A stretch of 64,000 nucleotides of DNA from JAVBNF01 sp031551725. GTDB taxonomy: Bacteria; Bacteroidota; Bacteroidia; Bacteroidales; P3. The notes beneath the pieces are model-generated. The model was not told the DNA's origin. It searched no databases and saw only the letters and a list, made by a program, of their open reading frames with translations. Every line of letters begins with the position of its first letter. The first letter of the stretch is position 1. This document shows positions 1-7,692 of the stretch, one piece after another. The stretch is from the NCBI GenBank assembly GCA_031551725.1, contig JAVBNF010000027.1, forward strand, positions 1 to 64,000. The letters run 5' to 3'. A program made the position numbers and the translations under genes.

Positions 1-829
1 TCGTTGAAGTCCAAAAATAAGTAGCCGTTCCTCTTGAAGCATAAGAAGAGCCATTTTGCTCGCGATATCCGGCCGGGATTATATTAAAACCAAAGTTATC
101 CGTAGAAGCCCCCGAACTCCATGCAGGATCATATTCCTTGACAGCTCCGCTTTGAGCGCTGCTCGATTTTAGATAAGAACCGACTTTGTTTGTTGTAGTT
201 GTTCCATAATATGCAGTAGCAATCGTTGTGTGTAAAAAGGCAAAGGCTGGATTAATCTTTCGTTCCACAGAATCGAACATGATGCCCCATTCTTTGTCGC
301 TTGGCAAATGCCAGCCCGGAGGACAAATACCCTGTGAACCAACAGTATCTGTTGCATAAACAGCTTGTCCACTGTTGCGAACTGTCATTGCCGACCACCA
401 CGGATACAATGCTCCCCAGTATTCACATGCAAGCGGATCGGATTGGGTAGTTGAAACACCTGATACAATAGGTCCATGTCCAGGACAATAATATGTATTT
501 TGTAATGCATTGGTATTCGTTGTTATCGGCAAAGTTGAAAAAACCGGATTAGTCAAACCATTACGGTATCTGAGATTCTCTGCCATCCACCAACGATTGT
601 CGGGCATGAAAACGGCCTTGTATGCTTGTCCGTCGCGGGTATCGGTGAAGGTTTTGGTGTCGCCGACGGATTGCGCAAATATCGGCAGAAATGCAAAAAC
701 GCAGAAATGCAGAATAATCCATCGTGCGAACCGTAGGGGCGAACCCTCGTGTTCGCCCTTAATCATTGGGCGTATGCAATACGCCCGTACAGTCGCAGCC
801 GATAATTGTAAATCGTAATTTGTTTTCAT
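1..829 (-). CDS. Fib_succ_major surface protein, paralog A (3' end outside window)
   Basis: The frame opens with ATG at 829 and runs without a stop to the window edge (about 276 codons seen). After an N-terminal stretch partly encoded by short palindromic repeats (733-790) comes a signal-peptide-like core (RFARWIILHFCVFAFLPIF) ending in AQ, then a Fib_succ_major domain with the hallmarks FMPDNRWWMAENLRYR, CEYWGALYPWW and GICPPGWHLPSDKEW. The domain is common in predicted secreted or surface proteins of Bacteroidota and Fibrobacter; its biochemical role is not established. The two full paralogs in this window (33411-35234 and 54099-56021) carry a second such domain at the C-terminus, which for this copy lies outside the window. 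It is preceded by its own promoter and a 196-nt structured leader shared with those paralogs. An internal ATG could also start the signal peptide without the repeat-encoded part. Confidence 0.8.
   Translation of the reverse strand, partial: MKTNYDLQLSAATVRAYCIRPMIKGEHEGSPLRFARWIILHFCVFAFLPIFAQSVGDTKTFTDTRDGQAYKAVFMPDNRWWMAENLRYRNGLTNPVFSTLPITTNTNALQNTYYCPGHGPIVSGVSTTQSDPLACEYWGALYPWWSAMTVRNSGQAVYATDTVGSQGICPPGWHLPSDKEWGIMFDSVERKINPAFAFLHTTIATAYYGTTTTNKVGSYLKSSSAQSGAVKEYDPAWSSGASTDNFGFNIIPAGYREQNGSSYASRGTATYFWTST
733..790. repeat. In-frame palindromic repeat pair in the N-terminus of paralog A
   Basis: Two adjacent hairpins: GGGCGAAC (737-744) pairs with GTTCGCCC (751-758), and GGGCGTAT (768-775) pairs with ATACGCCC (779-786). 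The outer ends read GTAGGGG and CCCGTAC. The same arrangement, with different inner bases, lies at 54171-54225 in paralog C and is absent from paralog B, so it looks like an insertion tolerated in frame upstream of the signal-peptide core. Confidence 0.75.
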
Positions 830-860
830 GGTGTGTTTTATTTATTTGTTAATCATTTTC

Positions 861-880
861 CATCAAGCCCCGAAGGGGCT
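861..880 (-). repeat. Short hairpin between leader A and its start codon
   Basis: AGCCCC and GGGGCT flank a TTC loop, about 30-50 nt before the ATG at 829. Paralog C has an unrelated sequence of the same shape (GAGATCC/GGATCTC) in the same position; paralog B has a mini-repeat instead. Confidence 0.5.
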
Positions 881-890
881 GTATGTAAAT

Positions 891-1086
891 AAAAAAGGCG
901 CGAGTTGAATTCTTATCCTTGCGAGGTGCGACCAAGCAACCCATACAGAAATAAGATACAACTCACGCCGGAACACAGCATGAGCGCATCGCTTATGAAT
1001 TCTTCTGTAATGAAAATTTGGTCGCTTTCGCAAGAGAATTTAAGCTTACGCTTTTTTTATTTATGTTTAATTAGTGTTTTTCTATA
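891..1086 (-). ncRNA. Structured 5' leader, copy A (Fib_succ_major leader RNA)
   Basis: This ~196-nt element aligns end to end with copies at 35297-35493 and 53842-54037, each just upstream of a Fib_succ_major gene. Transcript order: an AAGC-GUAA-GCUU hairpin, then a long rod. P1 is CTTGCGA (1028-1034) with TCGCAAG (918-924); P2 is GCGACCAA (1018-1025) with its complement (928-935); P3 is TACAGAA (1003-1009) with TTCTGTA (944-950). The tip CTCATGC (978-984) pairs with GCGTGAG (962-968). The arm GGCGTGAGTTG can instead pair with CAACTCGCGCC (897-907), followed by U6 (891-896). P1, P2 and P3 differ from the other copies with pairing kept. I do not recognise a known RNA family. Confidence 0.8.
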
Positions 1087-1108
1087 GAGAAATTTTTAGT
1101 TTGTTTTG

Positions 1109-1116
1109 CAAAGGTA
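1109..1116 (-). promoter_or_regulatory. Promoter -7 box for leader A and paralog A
   Basis: TACCTTTG on the minus strand matches the Bacteroidota TAnnTTTG -7 element. Transcription would start near 1102, about 15 nt before the conserved leader begins. No clear -33 box at the usual spacing. Confidence 0.6.
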
Positions 1117-1127
1117 GATATAATTTT

Positions 1128-1165
1128 TGAATAAAAAAACAAAGGGCGAGATTTTCATCCCGCCC
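1128..1165 (-). terminator. Rho-independent terminator of the rplM-tsf operon
   Basis: On the minus strand GGGCGGGAT (1157-1165) pairs with ATCTCGCCC (1144-1152) across a GAAA loop, followed by a T-rich tract (TTTGTTTTTTT). It lies about 30 nt after the tsf stop. Confidence 0.75.
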
Positions 1166-1192
1166 TTCATCACACATTTTGTTTTGCTTGGA

Positions 1193-2020
1193 TTACGCGC
1201 CCAACATCAAACGGTGGAAAGCAGCTACTGTTGCTTCGCCTTGTTGTTTGAGGTATTGAGCAACGCTCATTTTGTTGTCTTTGATAAATTCTTGGTTCAA
1301 CAAAGTACTTTCTTTGAAGAATTTGTTCAATTTACCTTGTGCAATTTTTTCGATCATGTCTTCCGGTTTACCTTCAGCACGAACTTGGTCGCGAGCGATT
1401 TCCAATTCGCGTTCGATAGCATCTGCCGGAACCGAGCTTTGGTCAACACCAAGCGGTGCCATTGCAGCTACTTGCATAGCCACGTTTTGTCCGGCTTCGT
1501 TGTCGATATCGCCGGTGAAAGCAACCAATGTTGCAAGGCGGTTTCCATGGTGGTTGTAAGCGATCACTTTAGCGGCTTCGAGAACTTCGTAGCGAGCCAT
1601 TTCGATTTTTTCGCCGATTTTACCAACCATGTCGGTCAAATGTTCTTCAACCGAACGTCCGTCAGCCATTTTCACAGCTTTAGCTTCTTCAATTGTTTTT
1701 GCTTTAGCAGCAGTCACAACATCGGAAACTTTTTTGCAGAAATCCACAAATTCTTGATTTTTAGCCACGAAGTCAGTCTCGCTACTGATTGTAACAACGG
1801 TACCGAATTTTCCGTCAGTAGTTACTTGAGCAACGATTTGACCTTCGTTAGCGTCGCGATCAGCGCGTTTAGCGGCTAATTTCTGACCTTTTTTGCGCAA
1901 AAAATCGATGGCTTTTTCGAAATCGCCGTCGTTTTCTGCTAATGCATTTTTGCAGTCCATCATCCCTGCGCCGGTCATTTGGCGCAATTTGTTAACGTCT
2001 GCAGCAGTTATATTTGCCAT
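1193..2020 (-). CDS. tsf: Translation elongation factor Ts
   Basis: EF-Ts exchanges GDP for GTP on EF-Tu in the cytoplasm. The 275-residue protein starts MANITAADVNKLRQMTGAGM, the UBA-like N-terminal module that contacts EF-Tu, and carries the diagnostic TDFVAKN motif at residues 82-88 in the first dimerization-type subdomain, followed by the coiled-coil and C-terminal module. Length is normal for the family. It is the last gene of a ribosomal operon, 98 nt after rpsB as is usual in bacteria, and is followed by a strong terminator. Start ATG at 2020. Identification is secure. Confidence 0.97.
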   Translation of the reverse strand: MANITAADVNKLRQMTGAGMMDCKNALAENDGDFEKAIDFLRKKGQKLAAKRADRDANEGQIVAQVTTDGKFGTVVTISSETDFVAKNQEFVDFCKKVSDVVTAAKAKTIEEAKAVKMADGRSVEEHLTDMVGKIGEKIEMARYEVLEAAKVIAYNHHGNRLATLVAFTGDIDNEAGQNVAMQVAAMAPLGVDQSSVPADAIERELEIARDQVRAEGKPEDMIEKIAQGKLNKFFKESTLLNQEFIKDNKMSVAQYLKQQGEATVAAFHRLMLGA

Positions 2021-2118
2021 ATTTATGTTGATTTGTTTGTTATTCGCTAACGCTCATGAGAACGCTTCGCTTAGTTGTTGATTTGTTGATTTGTTTTGAT
2101 ACAAATTTCAAATCAAAA

Positions 2119-2997
2119 TTATTTTTTTGCAGGACGTTTCGCACCAGCGCCGCCAGTTGGTTTACGAGGACGTTTTCCGGCAGTATCTCCGGCTTCGTCT
2201 TTGCTGCGTTTTTCTTTTTTCACATCATCGTCTTCGTCGCTGTCGTCGTATTTGCGTTCAGCAGAAACTTCTTCGCCTTCTTCCTCTTCTTTAGCGCGGT
2301 CTTTGTCCATTTTGCGTTCAGCCAAACCTTCTTCGATAGCGCTGATCATATAGTCAACGATAGCGGCGATTGATTTAGAAGCATCGTCATTTGCAGGGAT
2401 AGGGAAGTCGATCAACTCCGGATTTGTATTGGTATCAACCATTGCAAATGTAGGAATACCTAAACGGCGTGCTTCAGAAACAGCAATGTGTTCTTTGTTG
2501 ATGTCCACGATGAAAATAGCGGAAGGCAAACGAGTCAAATCTGCAATAGAACCTAAGTTTTTTTCGAGTTTTTCTTTTTCGCGAGACATTTGCAAACGTT
2601 CACGTTTAGAAATATTATCGTATTGTTTGTCATTCATCAAACGATCGATAGTTCCCATTTTTTTAACCGCTTTACGGATAGTTGCAAAGTTAGTCAACAT
2701 ACCGCCCGGCCAACGTTCTGTAACGAAAGGCATTCCAACGGTAGCAACTTTTTCAGCAACGATATTTTTCGCTTGTTTTTTAGTTGCAACGAAAAGGATT
2801 TTACGTCCCGATTTAGCAACTTGTTTCAAAGCAGCAGCGGCTTCGTCTGCTTTTTCAACTGTTTTTTGAAGATCAATGAGGTGGATTCCGTTTTTCTCCA
2901 TGAAAATGTACGGAGCCATTTTAGGATTCCATTTGCGGCGCAAGTGTCCGAAATGTACACCTGCTTCTAACAATTGTTCGAATTGTAATTTTGACAT
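2119..2997 (-). CDS. rpsB: 30S ribosomal protein S2
   Basis: S2 binds the 30S head-body junction and helps recruit S1. The 292-residue product starts MSKLQFEQLLEAGVHFGHLR with the typical family body (HLIDLQKTVEKADEA, VATKKQAK, ERWPGGMLTNF). From about residue 230 an extra tail of alternating acidic and basic residues rich in K, E, D and G is added, making it longer than the usual ~235-250 residues; charged C-terminal tails on S2 are seen in other Bacteroidota. It sits between rpsI (151 nt upstream, with a palindrome and a hairpin in the gap) and tsf. Confidence 0.97.
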   Translation of the reverse strand: MSKLQFEQLLEAGVHFGHLRRKWNPKMAPYIFMEKNGIHLIDLQKTVEKADEAAAALKQVAKSGRKILFVATKKQAKNIVAEKVATVGMPFVTERWPGGMLTNFATIRKAVKKMGTIDRLMNDKQYDNISKRERLQMSREKEKLEKNLGSIADLTRLPSAIFIVDINKEHIAVSEARRLGIPTFAMVDTNTNPELIDFPIPANDDASKSIAAIVDYMISAIEEGLAERKMDKDRAKEEEEGEEVSAERKYDDSDEDDDVKKEKRSKDEAGDTAGKRPRKPTGGAGAKRPAKK

Positions 2998-3039
2998 TTT
3001 TTTTATTTTAATTGTTTACGTTCTTGAAGTAAATTAAGC

Positions 3040-3077
3040 AACCGCAGGGTAGCTCCATGATGGAGGTCGATGCGGTT
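3040..3077 (-). promoter_or_regulatory. Hairpin in the rpsB 5' region
   Basis: On the transcript AACCGCA (3071-3077) pairs with TGCGGTT (3040-3046), and inside it CTCCAT (3060-3065) pairs with ATGGAG (3053-3058). It lies 43 nt before the rpsB ATG. rpsB is known to be autoregulated through a 5' structure in some bacteria; whether this hairpin plays that part is inference. Confidence 0.4.
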
Positions 3078-3094
3078 TAGATACTAAACAATCG

Positions 3095-3134
3095 ATATAT
3101 GTAGAGACGCAATGCATTGCGTCTCTACATATAT
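3095..3134. repeat. 40-bp perfect palindrome (R1 family), copy 1
   Basis: Arms ATATATGTAGAGACGCAATG and CATTGCGTCTCTACATATAT are perfect complements with no spacer. It lies between rpsI and rpsB. The 28-bp core recurs at 33328-33355 and, with two changes, at 56345-56372. Confidence 0.9.
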
Positions 3135-3148
3135 CTATCATTATAATC

Positions 3149-3535
3149 TTAACGTTTGCTAAATTGGAAGCGTTTACGTGCTTTCGGTTGACCCGGTTTT
3201 TTACGCTCAACCATACGCGGATCGCGTGTCATCAGACCTTTTGCTTTCAAAGCCGGACGGTTTTCCGGATTGTCTTCGCACAAAGCGCGAGCAATACCCA
3301 TACGCAATGCTTCAGCTTGGCCTTTAATACCGCCTCCGGTGATGTTCGCGTTGATATCAAAGCGATTTTCAGCGGAAACAGTTTCTAAAGCCTGACGCAC
3401 CACATATTGCATAATAGCTGTGGGAAAATACTCTTTGTAATCTTTACCGTTTACAACGATATTTCCGGTTCCGGGTTTTACATAAACACGGGCAACGGCA
3501 GTTTTTCTTCTACCTACTTTGTTAAGTACTTCCAT
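3149..3535 (-). CDS. rpsI: 30S ribosomal protein S9
   Basis: S9 sits in the 30S head and its C-terminal tail reaches the P-site tRNA. The 128-residue product has the family signature GGGIKGQAEALRMGIARAL and ends in the conserved basic tail RKRFQFSKR. It starts 3 nt after the rplM stop, the usual rplM-rpsI pairing. Start ATG at 3535; normal length; no anomalies. Confidence 0.97.
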   Translation of the reverse strand: MEVLNKVGRRKTAVARVYVKPGTGNIVVNGKDYKEYFPTAIMQYVVRQALETVSAENRFDINANITGGGIKGQAEALRMGIARALCEDNPENRPALKAKGLMTRDPRMVERKKPGQPKARKRFQFSKR

Positions 3536-3538
3536 TTT

Positions 3539-3994
3539 TTATTTTAAATCTTTAATGTTAACGATTTTAGGTTGTTGAGCTTCGTGTGGATGCGTGTTTC
3601 CAGTGTAAACATGCAAGTTTTTAAACAATGCACTTCCCAAACGGTTTTTAGGCAACATCCCTTTAACTGCTTTTTCAACAACAGCATAAGGCTTTTTGGC
3701 CAATAATTCAACAGGCGTAGCAAAGCGCTGTCCACCAGGATAGCCGGTGTGACGTGTGTAAACTTTGTCTGTCATTTTGTGACCGGTCAAACGAATTTTC
3801 TCGGCGTTGATAACGATAACGTTGTCACCACAATCTACGTGCGGAGTGTAGTTTGTTTTGTATTTTCCTCTCAAAAGGTTGGCAATTTCAGAAGCCAAAC
3901 GTCCGAGTGTTTGATTTTCAGCATCAATCAAAACCCACTCTTTAGTGACAGTGTTTACGTTTGCAGATACCGTTTTGTAGCTCAATGTGTTCAT
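3539..3994 (-). CDS. rplM: 50S ribosomal protein L13
   Basis: L13 is an early-assembly protein of the large subunit. The 151-residue product contains the expected blocks WVLIDAENQTLGRLASEIA, GDNVIVINAEK, YTRHTGYPGG and VEKAVKGMLPKNRLG. It is the first gene of the rplM-rpsI-rpsB-tsf operon, and a well-formed Bacteroidota promoter lies 52-82 nt upstream of the ATG at 3994. Secure identification. Confidence 0.97.
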   Translation of the reverse strand: MNTLSYKTVSANVNTVTKEWVLIDAENQTLGRLASEIANLLRGKYKTNYTPHVDCGDNVIVINAEKIRLTGHKMTDKVYTRHTGYPGGQRFATPVELLAKKPYAVVEKAVKGMLPKNRLGSALFKNLHVYTGNTHPHEAQQPKIVNIKDLK

Positions 3995-4045
3995 TATATG
4001 CTTTTTTTCTAATTTTTAGTTTTCGCCTTATACAAAAAGGGAGTG

Positions 4046-4076
4046 CAAATTTACGATATTTTTTTGGATTTGCAAA
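4046..4076 (-). promoter_or_regulatory. Promoter of the rplM-rpsI-rpsB-tsf operon
   Basis: On the minus strand TTTG (4073-4076) is followed after exactly 19 nt by TAAATTTG (4046-4053), a full match to the Bacteroidota housekeeping promoter. The start site would be near 4039, giving a ~45-nt leader. Confidence 0.8.
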
Positions 4077-4134
4077 GTTTATAAACAGAAAAATGTTTAG
4101 AAGTTTTTAATCTGCTGATTTTCAGTATTAATTT

Positions 4135-4728
4135 CTAACATCCTTGAGTTCGACGGATGGACGCTGTCGATTGCCGTTTTATAGAATCGAAACTCCATGT
4201 ACGGTTATATATTTTATCATGGAAACTTGTAATTCCTGTACCCCATGTAATGGTAATTTGGTCAATACGAGGATTTTTTGTGTCGGTTAGGTTGATTACC
4301 TTGCCTACTTTATTTGGATAATCGCCATCGTATGGATTTCCTTCTTGTGAAAGAATAAATGTATTATTGCCTTGCCAAGTATTGAATGTCCATGTGAAAA
4401 CGCCGAGTTGATCATCAGCATCGCCTGTTGCATAAATGGAGGTAAAACCTTGTGCGGAATTTCGAAAACCGGAATAAAAACTGCTTGCACACTCACAGCT
4501 GCATTCGGCAATCATATCCATGGTGTATTTTTCGGTCGCCATTACATTGCTGACTTCTAAATAAATAGTATCTTTGTTGCTGATATATCTTATCACATCA
4601 CCAATCATATAAGGGGAGTAGGCCTGTAGAGAGCCGGGATATTCGGAGCATTTTTTGCGACAAGCGATAAAATTAACTGCAAAGAATACACAAAGAACAA
4701 ATATTATAAGTTTTTTAGGTTTATTCAT
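4135..4728 (-). CDS. Putative lipoprotein of unknown function
   Basis: A 197-residue protein with a lipoprotein signal: MNKPKK, a hydrophobic core, then a lipobox NFIAC with the modified cysteine at residue 23. The mature part is rich in aromatic, Thr and Asn residues and has a Cys cluster (CSCEC), suggesting a compact beta-rich periplasmic or surface domain. No family is recognised. An in-frame ATG at 4773 would add 15 residues, but it lies upstream of the likely transcription start, so the ATG at 4728 is preferred. It appears to be a single-gene unit between the ribosomal operon and xerD. Confidence 0.7.
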   Translation of the reverse strand: MNKPKKLIIFVLCVFFAVNFIACRKKCSEYPGSLQAYSPYMIGDVIRYISNKDTIYLEVSNVMATEKYTMDMIAECSCECASSFYSGFRNSAQGFTSIYATGDADDQLGVFTWTFNTWQGNNTFILSQEGNPYDGDYPNKVGKVINLTDTKNPRIDQITITWGTGITSFHDKIYNRTWSFDSIKRQSTASIRRTQGC

Positions 4729-4750
4729 TATTTTCAAAATAAGCGTTTTG

Positions 4751-4782
4751 CAAAAATACAATTTATTTTGCAAATTTTCAAA
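4751..4782 (-). promoter_or_regulatory. Promoter of the putative lipoprotein gene
   Basis: TTTG (4779-4782) then 20 nt then TATTTTTG (4751-4758) on the minus strand. The start site falls near 4744, which decides the start codon at 4728 against the one at 4773. Confidence 0.65.
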
Positions 4783-4785
4783 TAT

Positions 4786-5676
4786 TTAATGTCGTGGATG
4801 ATATTTGTCGATGGTTTCGCGTAAAAACCTGCGGTCGAGGTGCATATAAATTTCAGTAGTTGTGATGGATTCGTGTCCGAGCATTTCCTGCACCACCCGC
4901 AAATCGGCGCCGCGTTCAACCAAATGGGTGGCAAAGGAATGGCGGAAGGTGTGCGGACTGATTTTTTTCTTCAAGCCGATGTTTTCGACGGTTTGCTTAA
5001 TCATTAAAAAAATCATCACACGCGAAAGTTTGCTTCCCCGCCGGTTTAAGAAGACAATGTCTTCGTTTCCTTTTTTTATACTAATATGTACCCGGATTTG
5101 TTCCAAATAAATTTTCAGTTGTTTGATAGCTGTTTGTCCGATTGGTATTAAGCGCTCTTTGTTGCCTTTTCCAATTACGCGAATAAATCCTTCATCTAAA
5201 TATAAATTGGAAATTCGCAGTTCTGTGAGTTCGGAAACGCGCAATCCGCAAGCGTAAAGCACTTCGAGGATGGTTTTGTTGCGCTGGCCTTCGGGTTTAC
5301 TCAAATCGATGGACACGATTAATTTTTCGATGTCTTCAATCGAAAGCGTATCGGGCAGTTTGCGGCTGAGTTTGGGCGCTTCTATTAATTCGACCGGCGA
5401 TTCCTTGATGATTTCTTCCAGTTCCAGATATTTATAATAAGCACGAATGCCGCTTAAGATGCGGGCTTGCGAATGCTCGTTTAATCCCAAATCGTGAATA
5501 TAAGCCAAAAAATCCTGAATGGTTTTCAAGGATAATTTTTCGATGGGCGAAGCAATGTTTTTTATTTCCAAATACGATTGCAACATTTCCACATCATGCA
5601 AATAGGCATGGATGCTGTTTGGAGAAAGGGATTTTTCCAAACGGAGATATATTTGAAAATCGCGGAAGTTTTTCAT
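4786..5676 (-). CDS. xerD: Tyrosine recombinase XerD-type
   Basis: Site-specific tyrosine recombinase, most likely the dif-acting XerC/D type that resolves chromosome dimers. The 296-residue protein has an N-terminal SAM-like core-binding domain (about 1-90) and a catalytic domain with all six catalytic positions visible: R146 (CGLRVSEL), K170 (GKGNKERL), H242 and R245 (HTFRHSFATHL), H268 (LGHESI) and nucleophile Y277 (EIYMHL). Length and the C-terminal DKYHPR motif fit XerD of Bacteroidota. It is not next to an integron or other mobile element, supporting a housekeeping role. XerC versus XerD cannot be separated with certainty by eye. Confidence 0.88.
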   Translation of the reverse strand: MKNFRDFQIYLRLEKSLSPNSIHAYLHDVEMLQSYLEIKNIASPIEKLSLKTIQDFLAYIHDLGLNEHSQARILSGIRAYYKYLELEEIIKESPVELIEAPKLSRKLPDTLSIEDIEKLIVSIDLSKPEGQRNKTILEVLYACGLRVSELTELRISNLYLDEGFIRVIGKGNKERLIPIGQTAIKQLKIYLEQIRVHISIKKGNEDIVFLNRRGSKLSRVMIFLMIKQTVENIGLKKKISPHTFRHSFATHLVERGADLRVVQEMLGHESITTTEIYMHLDRRFLRETIDKYHPRH

Positions 5677-5746
5677 GGAAAAAGTTTGGATAGTTCAAGT
5701 GGTTCGGTGGTTTAGGTGAAACTTCCTAAATCTCCTAAACTTTTTA

Positions 5747-7651
5747 CTATTCTTTATTAATCATTCTAATAATCGCCTCCGCATCAAATCCGCAGTCGTG
5801 CGTGAGTTGGGAAATGCTTCCCTGCTCCACAAAATGATCGGGAACACCGAGGGCTTGAATGTGGATGTTGTATTTATTTTCCAAAATAAATTCTGCCACA
5901 GCTGATCCGAAACCGCCTTTAATGACGCCGTCTTCCACGGTAATGATACGGCTGAAATTTTTACAGATTTCGTGCAGCATTTCTTCATCCAGCGGTTTTA
6001 AGAAAATGAAATTGTAATGTGCCGCATTTTTTCCTGTGAAATCAAGTTGTTCACACGCTTTTGCGGCTTCTATTCCGGCATGACCGAAGGATAAAATAGC
6101 AATATTTTCGCCTGTTTTCAAACATCTTGCTTTTCCAACCGGCAGTTTTTTCATTTTATTTTTCCAATCCTGAATGCTTCCTTTTCCGCGCGGATAGCGG
6201 ATCACGAAAGGCATGTCCGTTTCTTCTGCCGTGAACATCAGATTGCGCAAATCGTGTTCGTGCATGGGAGCAGAAATAATCAAATCGGGAATCGGACGGA
6301 AATAAGCCAAATCGAAAACACCGTGATGAGTAGGCCCGTCTTCGCCAACAATTCCGGCGCGATCCAAGCAAAGCACGACCGGCAATTTCTGTAAAGCAAC
6401 ATCGTGAATAACTTGATCGTAGGCGCGCTGCATGAAGGATGAATAAATATTGCAAAACGGTTTCAATCCCTGTGATGCTAATCCTGCCGCGAAAGTTACA
6501 GCATGCTGTTCGGCAATACCAACATCGAATGTGCGCTCCGGCATTTTGTCCATCATGATATTCATGGAACAACCGGAAGGCATGGCGGGCGTAATGCCGA
6601 CAATAGATTGGTTTTTGGTTGCCAATTCCAATAAGGTATGTCCGAAAACATCTTGAAAACGCAAGTATGGCGAAGCATTTTCAACAGGCGCAAGCTGTCC
6701 GGTTTTACTGTCGAACAAGCCGGGTGCGTGATACAAAATCGGATCTTTTTCGGCAACGTCCAAACCTTTGCCTTTTTTGGTAACAATATGCAAAACTTTC
6801 GGACCTTGAATGTGCTTTAAGCGGTTTAAAATTTTTGTGAGTTCTTTGATGTCATGCCCGTCAACCGGCCCAAAATAGCGGAAGTTGAACGACTCAAAGA
6901 GGTTGCTGGTACCTCTGAACAAAAACGATTTCAAAGCTCCCAAAAATACTTGAATAAAATGTACCGGACTGCTTTTTCTACTGTGGGAATTCCCTCCCAA
7001 GAGGTTCCAGATTTTATTTTTAAAACGATTATAAGAGCGCGATGCCGTGATGTTTGTGAAATAGCGGTTTAATGCGCCAACGCTTTTATCAATTGCGATG
7101 CCGTTATCGTTTAAAATCACAAGCAGATTTCCATTTTCGGCGCCTGCCTGATTGAGGGCTTCGAAAGCCATTCCGCCGGTAAGCGCCCCATCGCCAATAA
7201 CCGCAATGTGCTGGCGGTCTTTTTCTCCTTTGAGTTGTGAGGCAACAGACATTCCTAAGGCCGCAGAAATAGAGGTTGACGAGTGTCCTGTTCCGAACGC
7301 ATCGTATTCGCTTTCGCTCATTTTTGGGAAACCGCTGATGCCGCCATAGGTGCGTTGTGTATTGAAAATATCTTTCCGGCCGGTAAGAATTTTATGTGCA
7401 TACGCTTGATGGCCGACATCCCAAATGACGCGGTCGTAGGGCGTGTTGAAGACATAATGCAATGCCACCGTAAGTTCTACCGTTCCCAAACTTGCGCCCA
7501 GATGACCCGGACGATGCGACACCACATCAATGATGTATTGCCGCACTTCCTTACTCAATTGCGGAAGCTGGTCGTGACGCAGTTTCTTTACGTCTTCGGG
7601 TGAATTTATTTTTCTTAATATTTCTCCTTGTTGAATGGTATTGTTACTCAT
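5747..7651 (-). CDS. dxs: 1-deoxy-D-xylulose-5-phosphate synthase
   Basis: DXS condenses pyruvate and glyceraldehyde 3-phosphate using thiamine diphosphate, the first step of the MEP isoprenoid pathway, which also feeds the undecaprenyl carrier used by wall genes in this window. The 634-residue protein has the ThDP-binding block GDGALTGGMAFEALNQAG, the N-terminal substrate region HRPGHLGASLGTVELTVAL, the transketolase pyrimidine-binding block DRAGIVGEDGPTHHGVFD and the C-terminal transketolase domain. Full length with no breaks. A mini-repeat separates it from polA upstream. Confidence 0.96.
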   Translation of the reverse strand: MSNNTIQQGEILRKINSPEDVKKLRHDQLPQLSKEVRQYIIDVVSHRPGHLGASLGTVELTVALHYVFNTPYDRVIWDVGHQAYAHKILTGRKDIFNTQRTYGGISGFPKMSESEYDAFGTGHSSTSISAALGMSVASQLKGEKDRQHIAVIGDGALTGGMAFEALNQAGAENGNLLVILNDNGIAIDKSVGALNRYFTNITASRSYNRFKNKIWNLLGGNSHSRKSSPVHFIQVFLGALKSFLFRGTSNLFESFNFRYFGPVDGHDIKELTKILNRLKHIQGPKVLHIVTKKGKGLDVAEKDPILYHAPGLFDSKTGQLAPVENASPYLRFQDVFGHTLLELATKNQSIVGITPAMPSGCSMNIMMDKMPERTFDVGIAEQHAVTFAAGLASQGLKPFCNIYSSFMQRAYDQVIHDVALQKLPVVLCLDRAGIVGEDGPTHHGVFDLAYFRPIPDLIISAPMHEHDLRNLMFTAEETDMPFVIRYPRGKGSIQDWKNKMKKLPVGKARCLKTGENIAILSFGHAGIEAAKACEQLDFTGKNAAHYNFIFLKPLDEEMLHEICKNFSRIITVEDGVIKGGFGSAVAEFILENKYNIHIQALGVPDHFVEQGSISQLTHDCGFDAEAIIRMINKE

Positions 7652-7660
7652 TTATTCTCT

Positions 7661-7688
7661 CGTTAACTTGTCAACTCGTTAACTCGTC
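7661..7688. repeat. GTTAACAAG-type mini-repeat (R4), between polA and dxs
   Basis: Iterated words of the form CGTTAACTTG and CAACTCGTTAACTCG. The same word family recurs at 17592-17628, 40495-40558 and 53788-53820. Confidence 0.7.
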
Positions 7689-7692
7689 TCCT

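Noticed and set aside
1127..1879. A 250-codon plus-strand open frame opposite tsf.
   Set aside because: It is the antisense shadow of tsf, whose protein is clearly conserved, and has no domain or signal of its own.
4786..5676. XerD-type recombinase as a marker of an integrated mobile element.
   Set aside because: Flanking genes are housekeeping, there are no att-like repeats nearby, and the protein matches the chromosomal Xer type.
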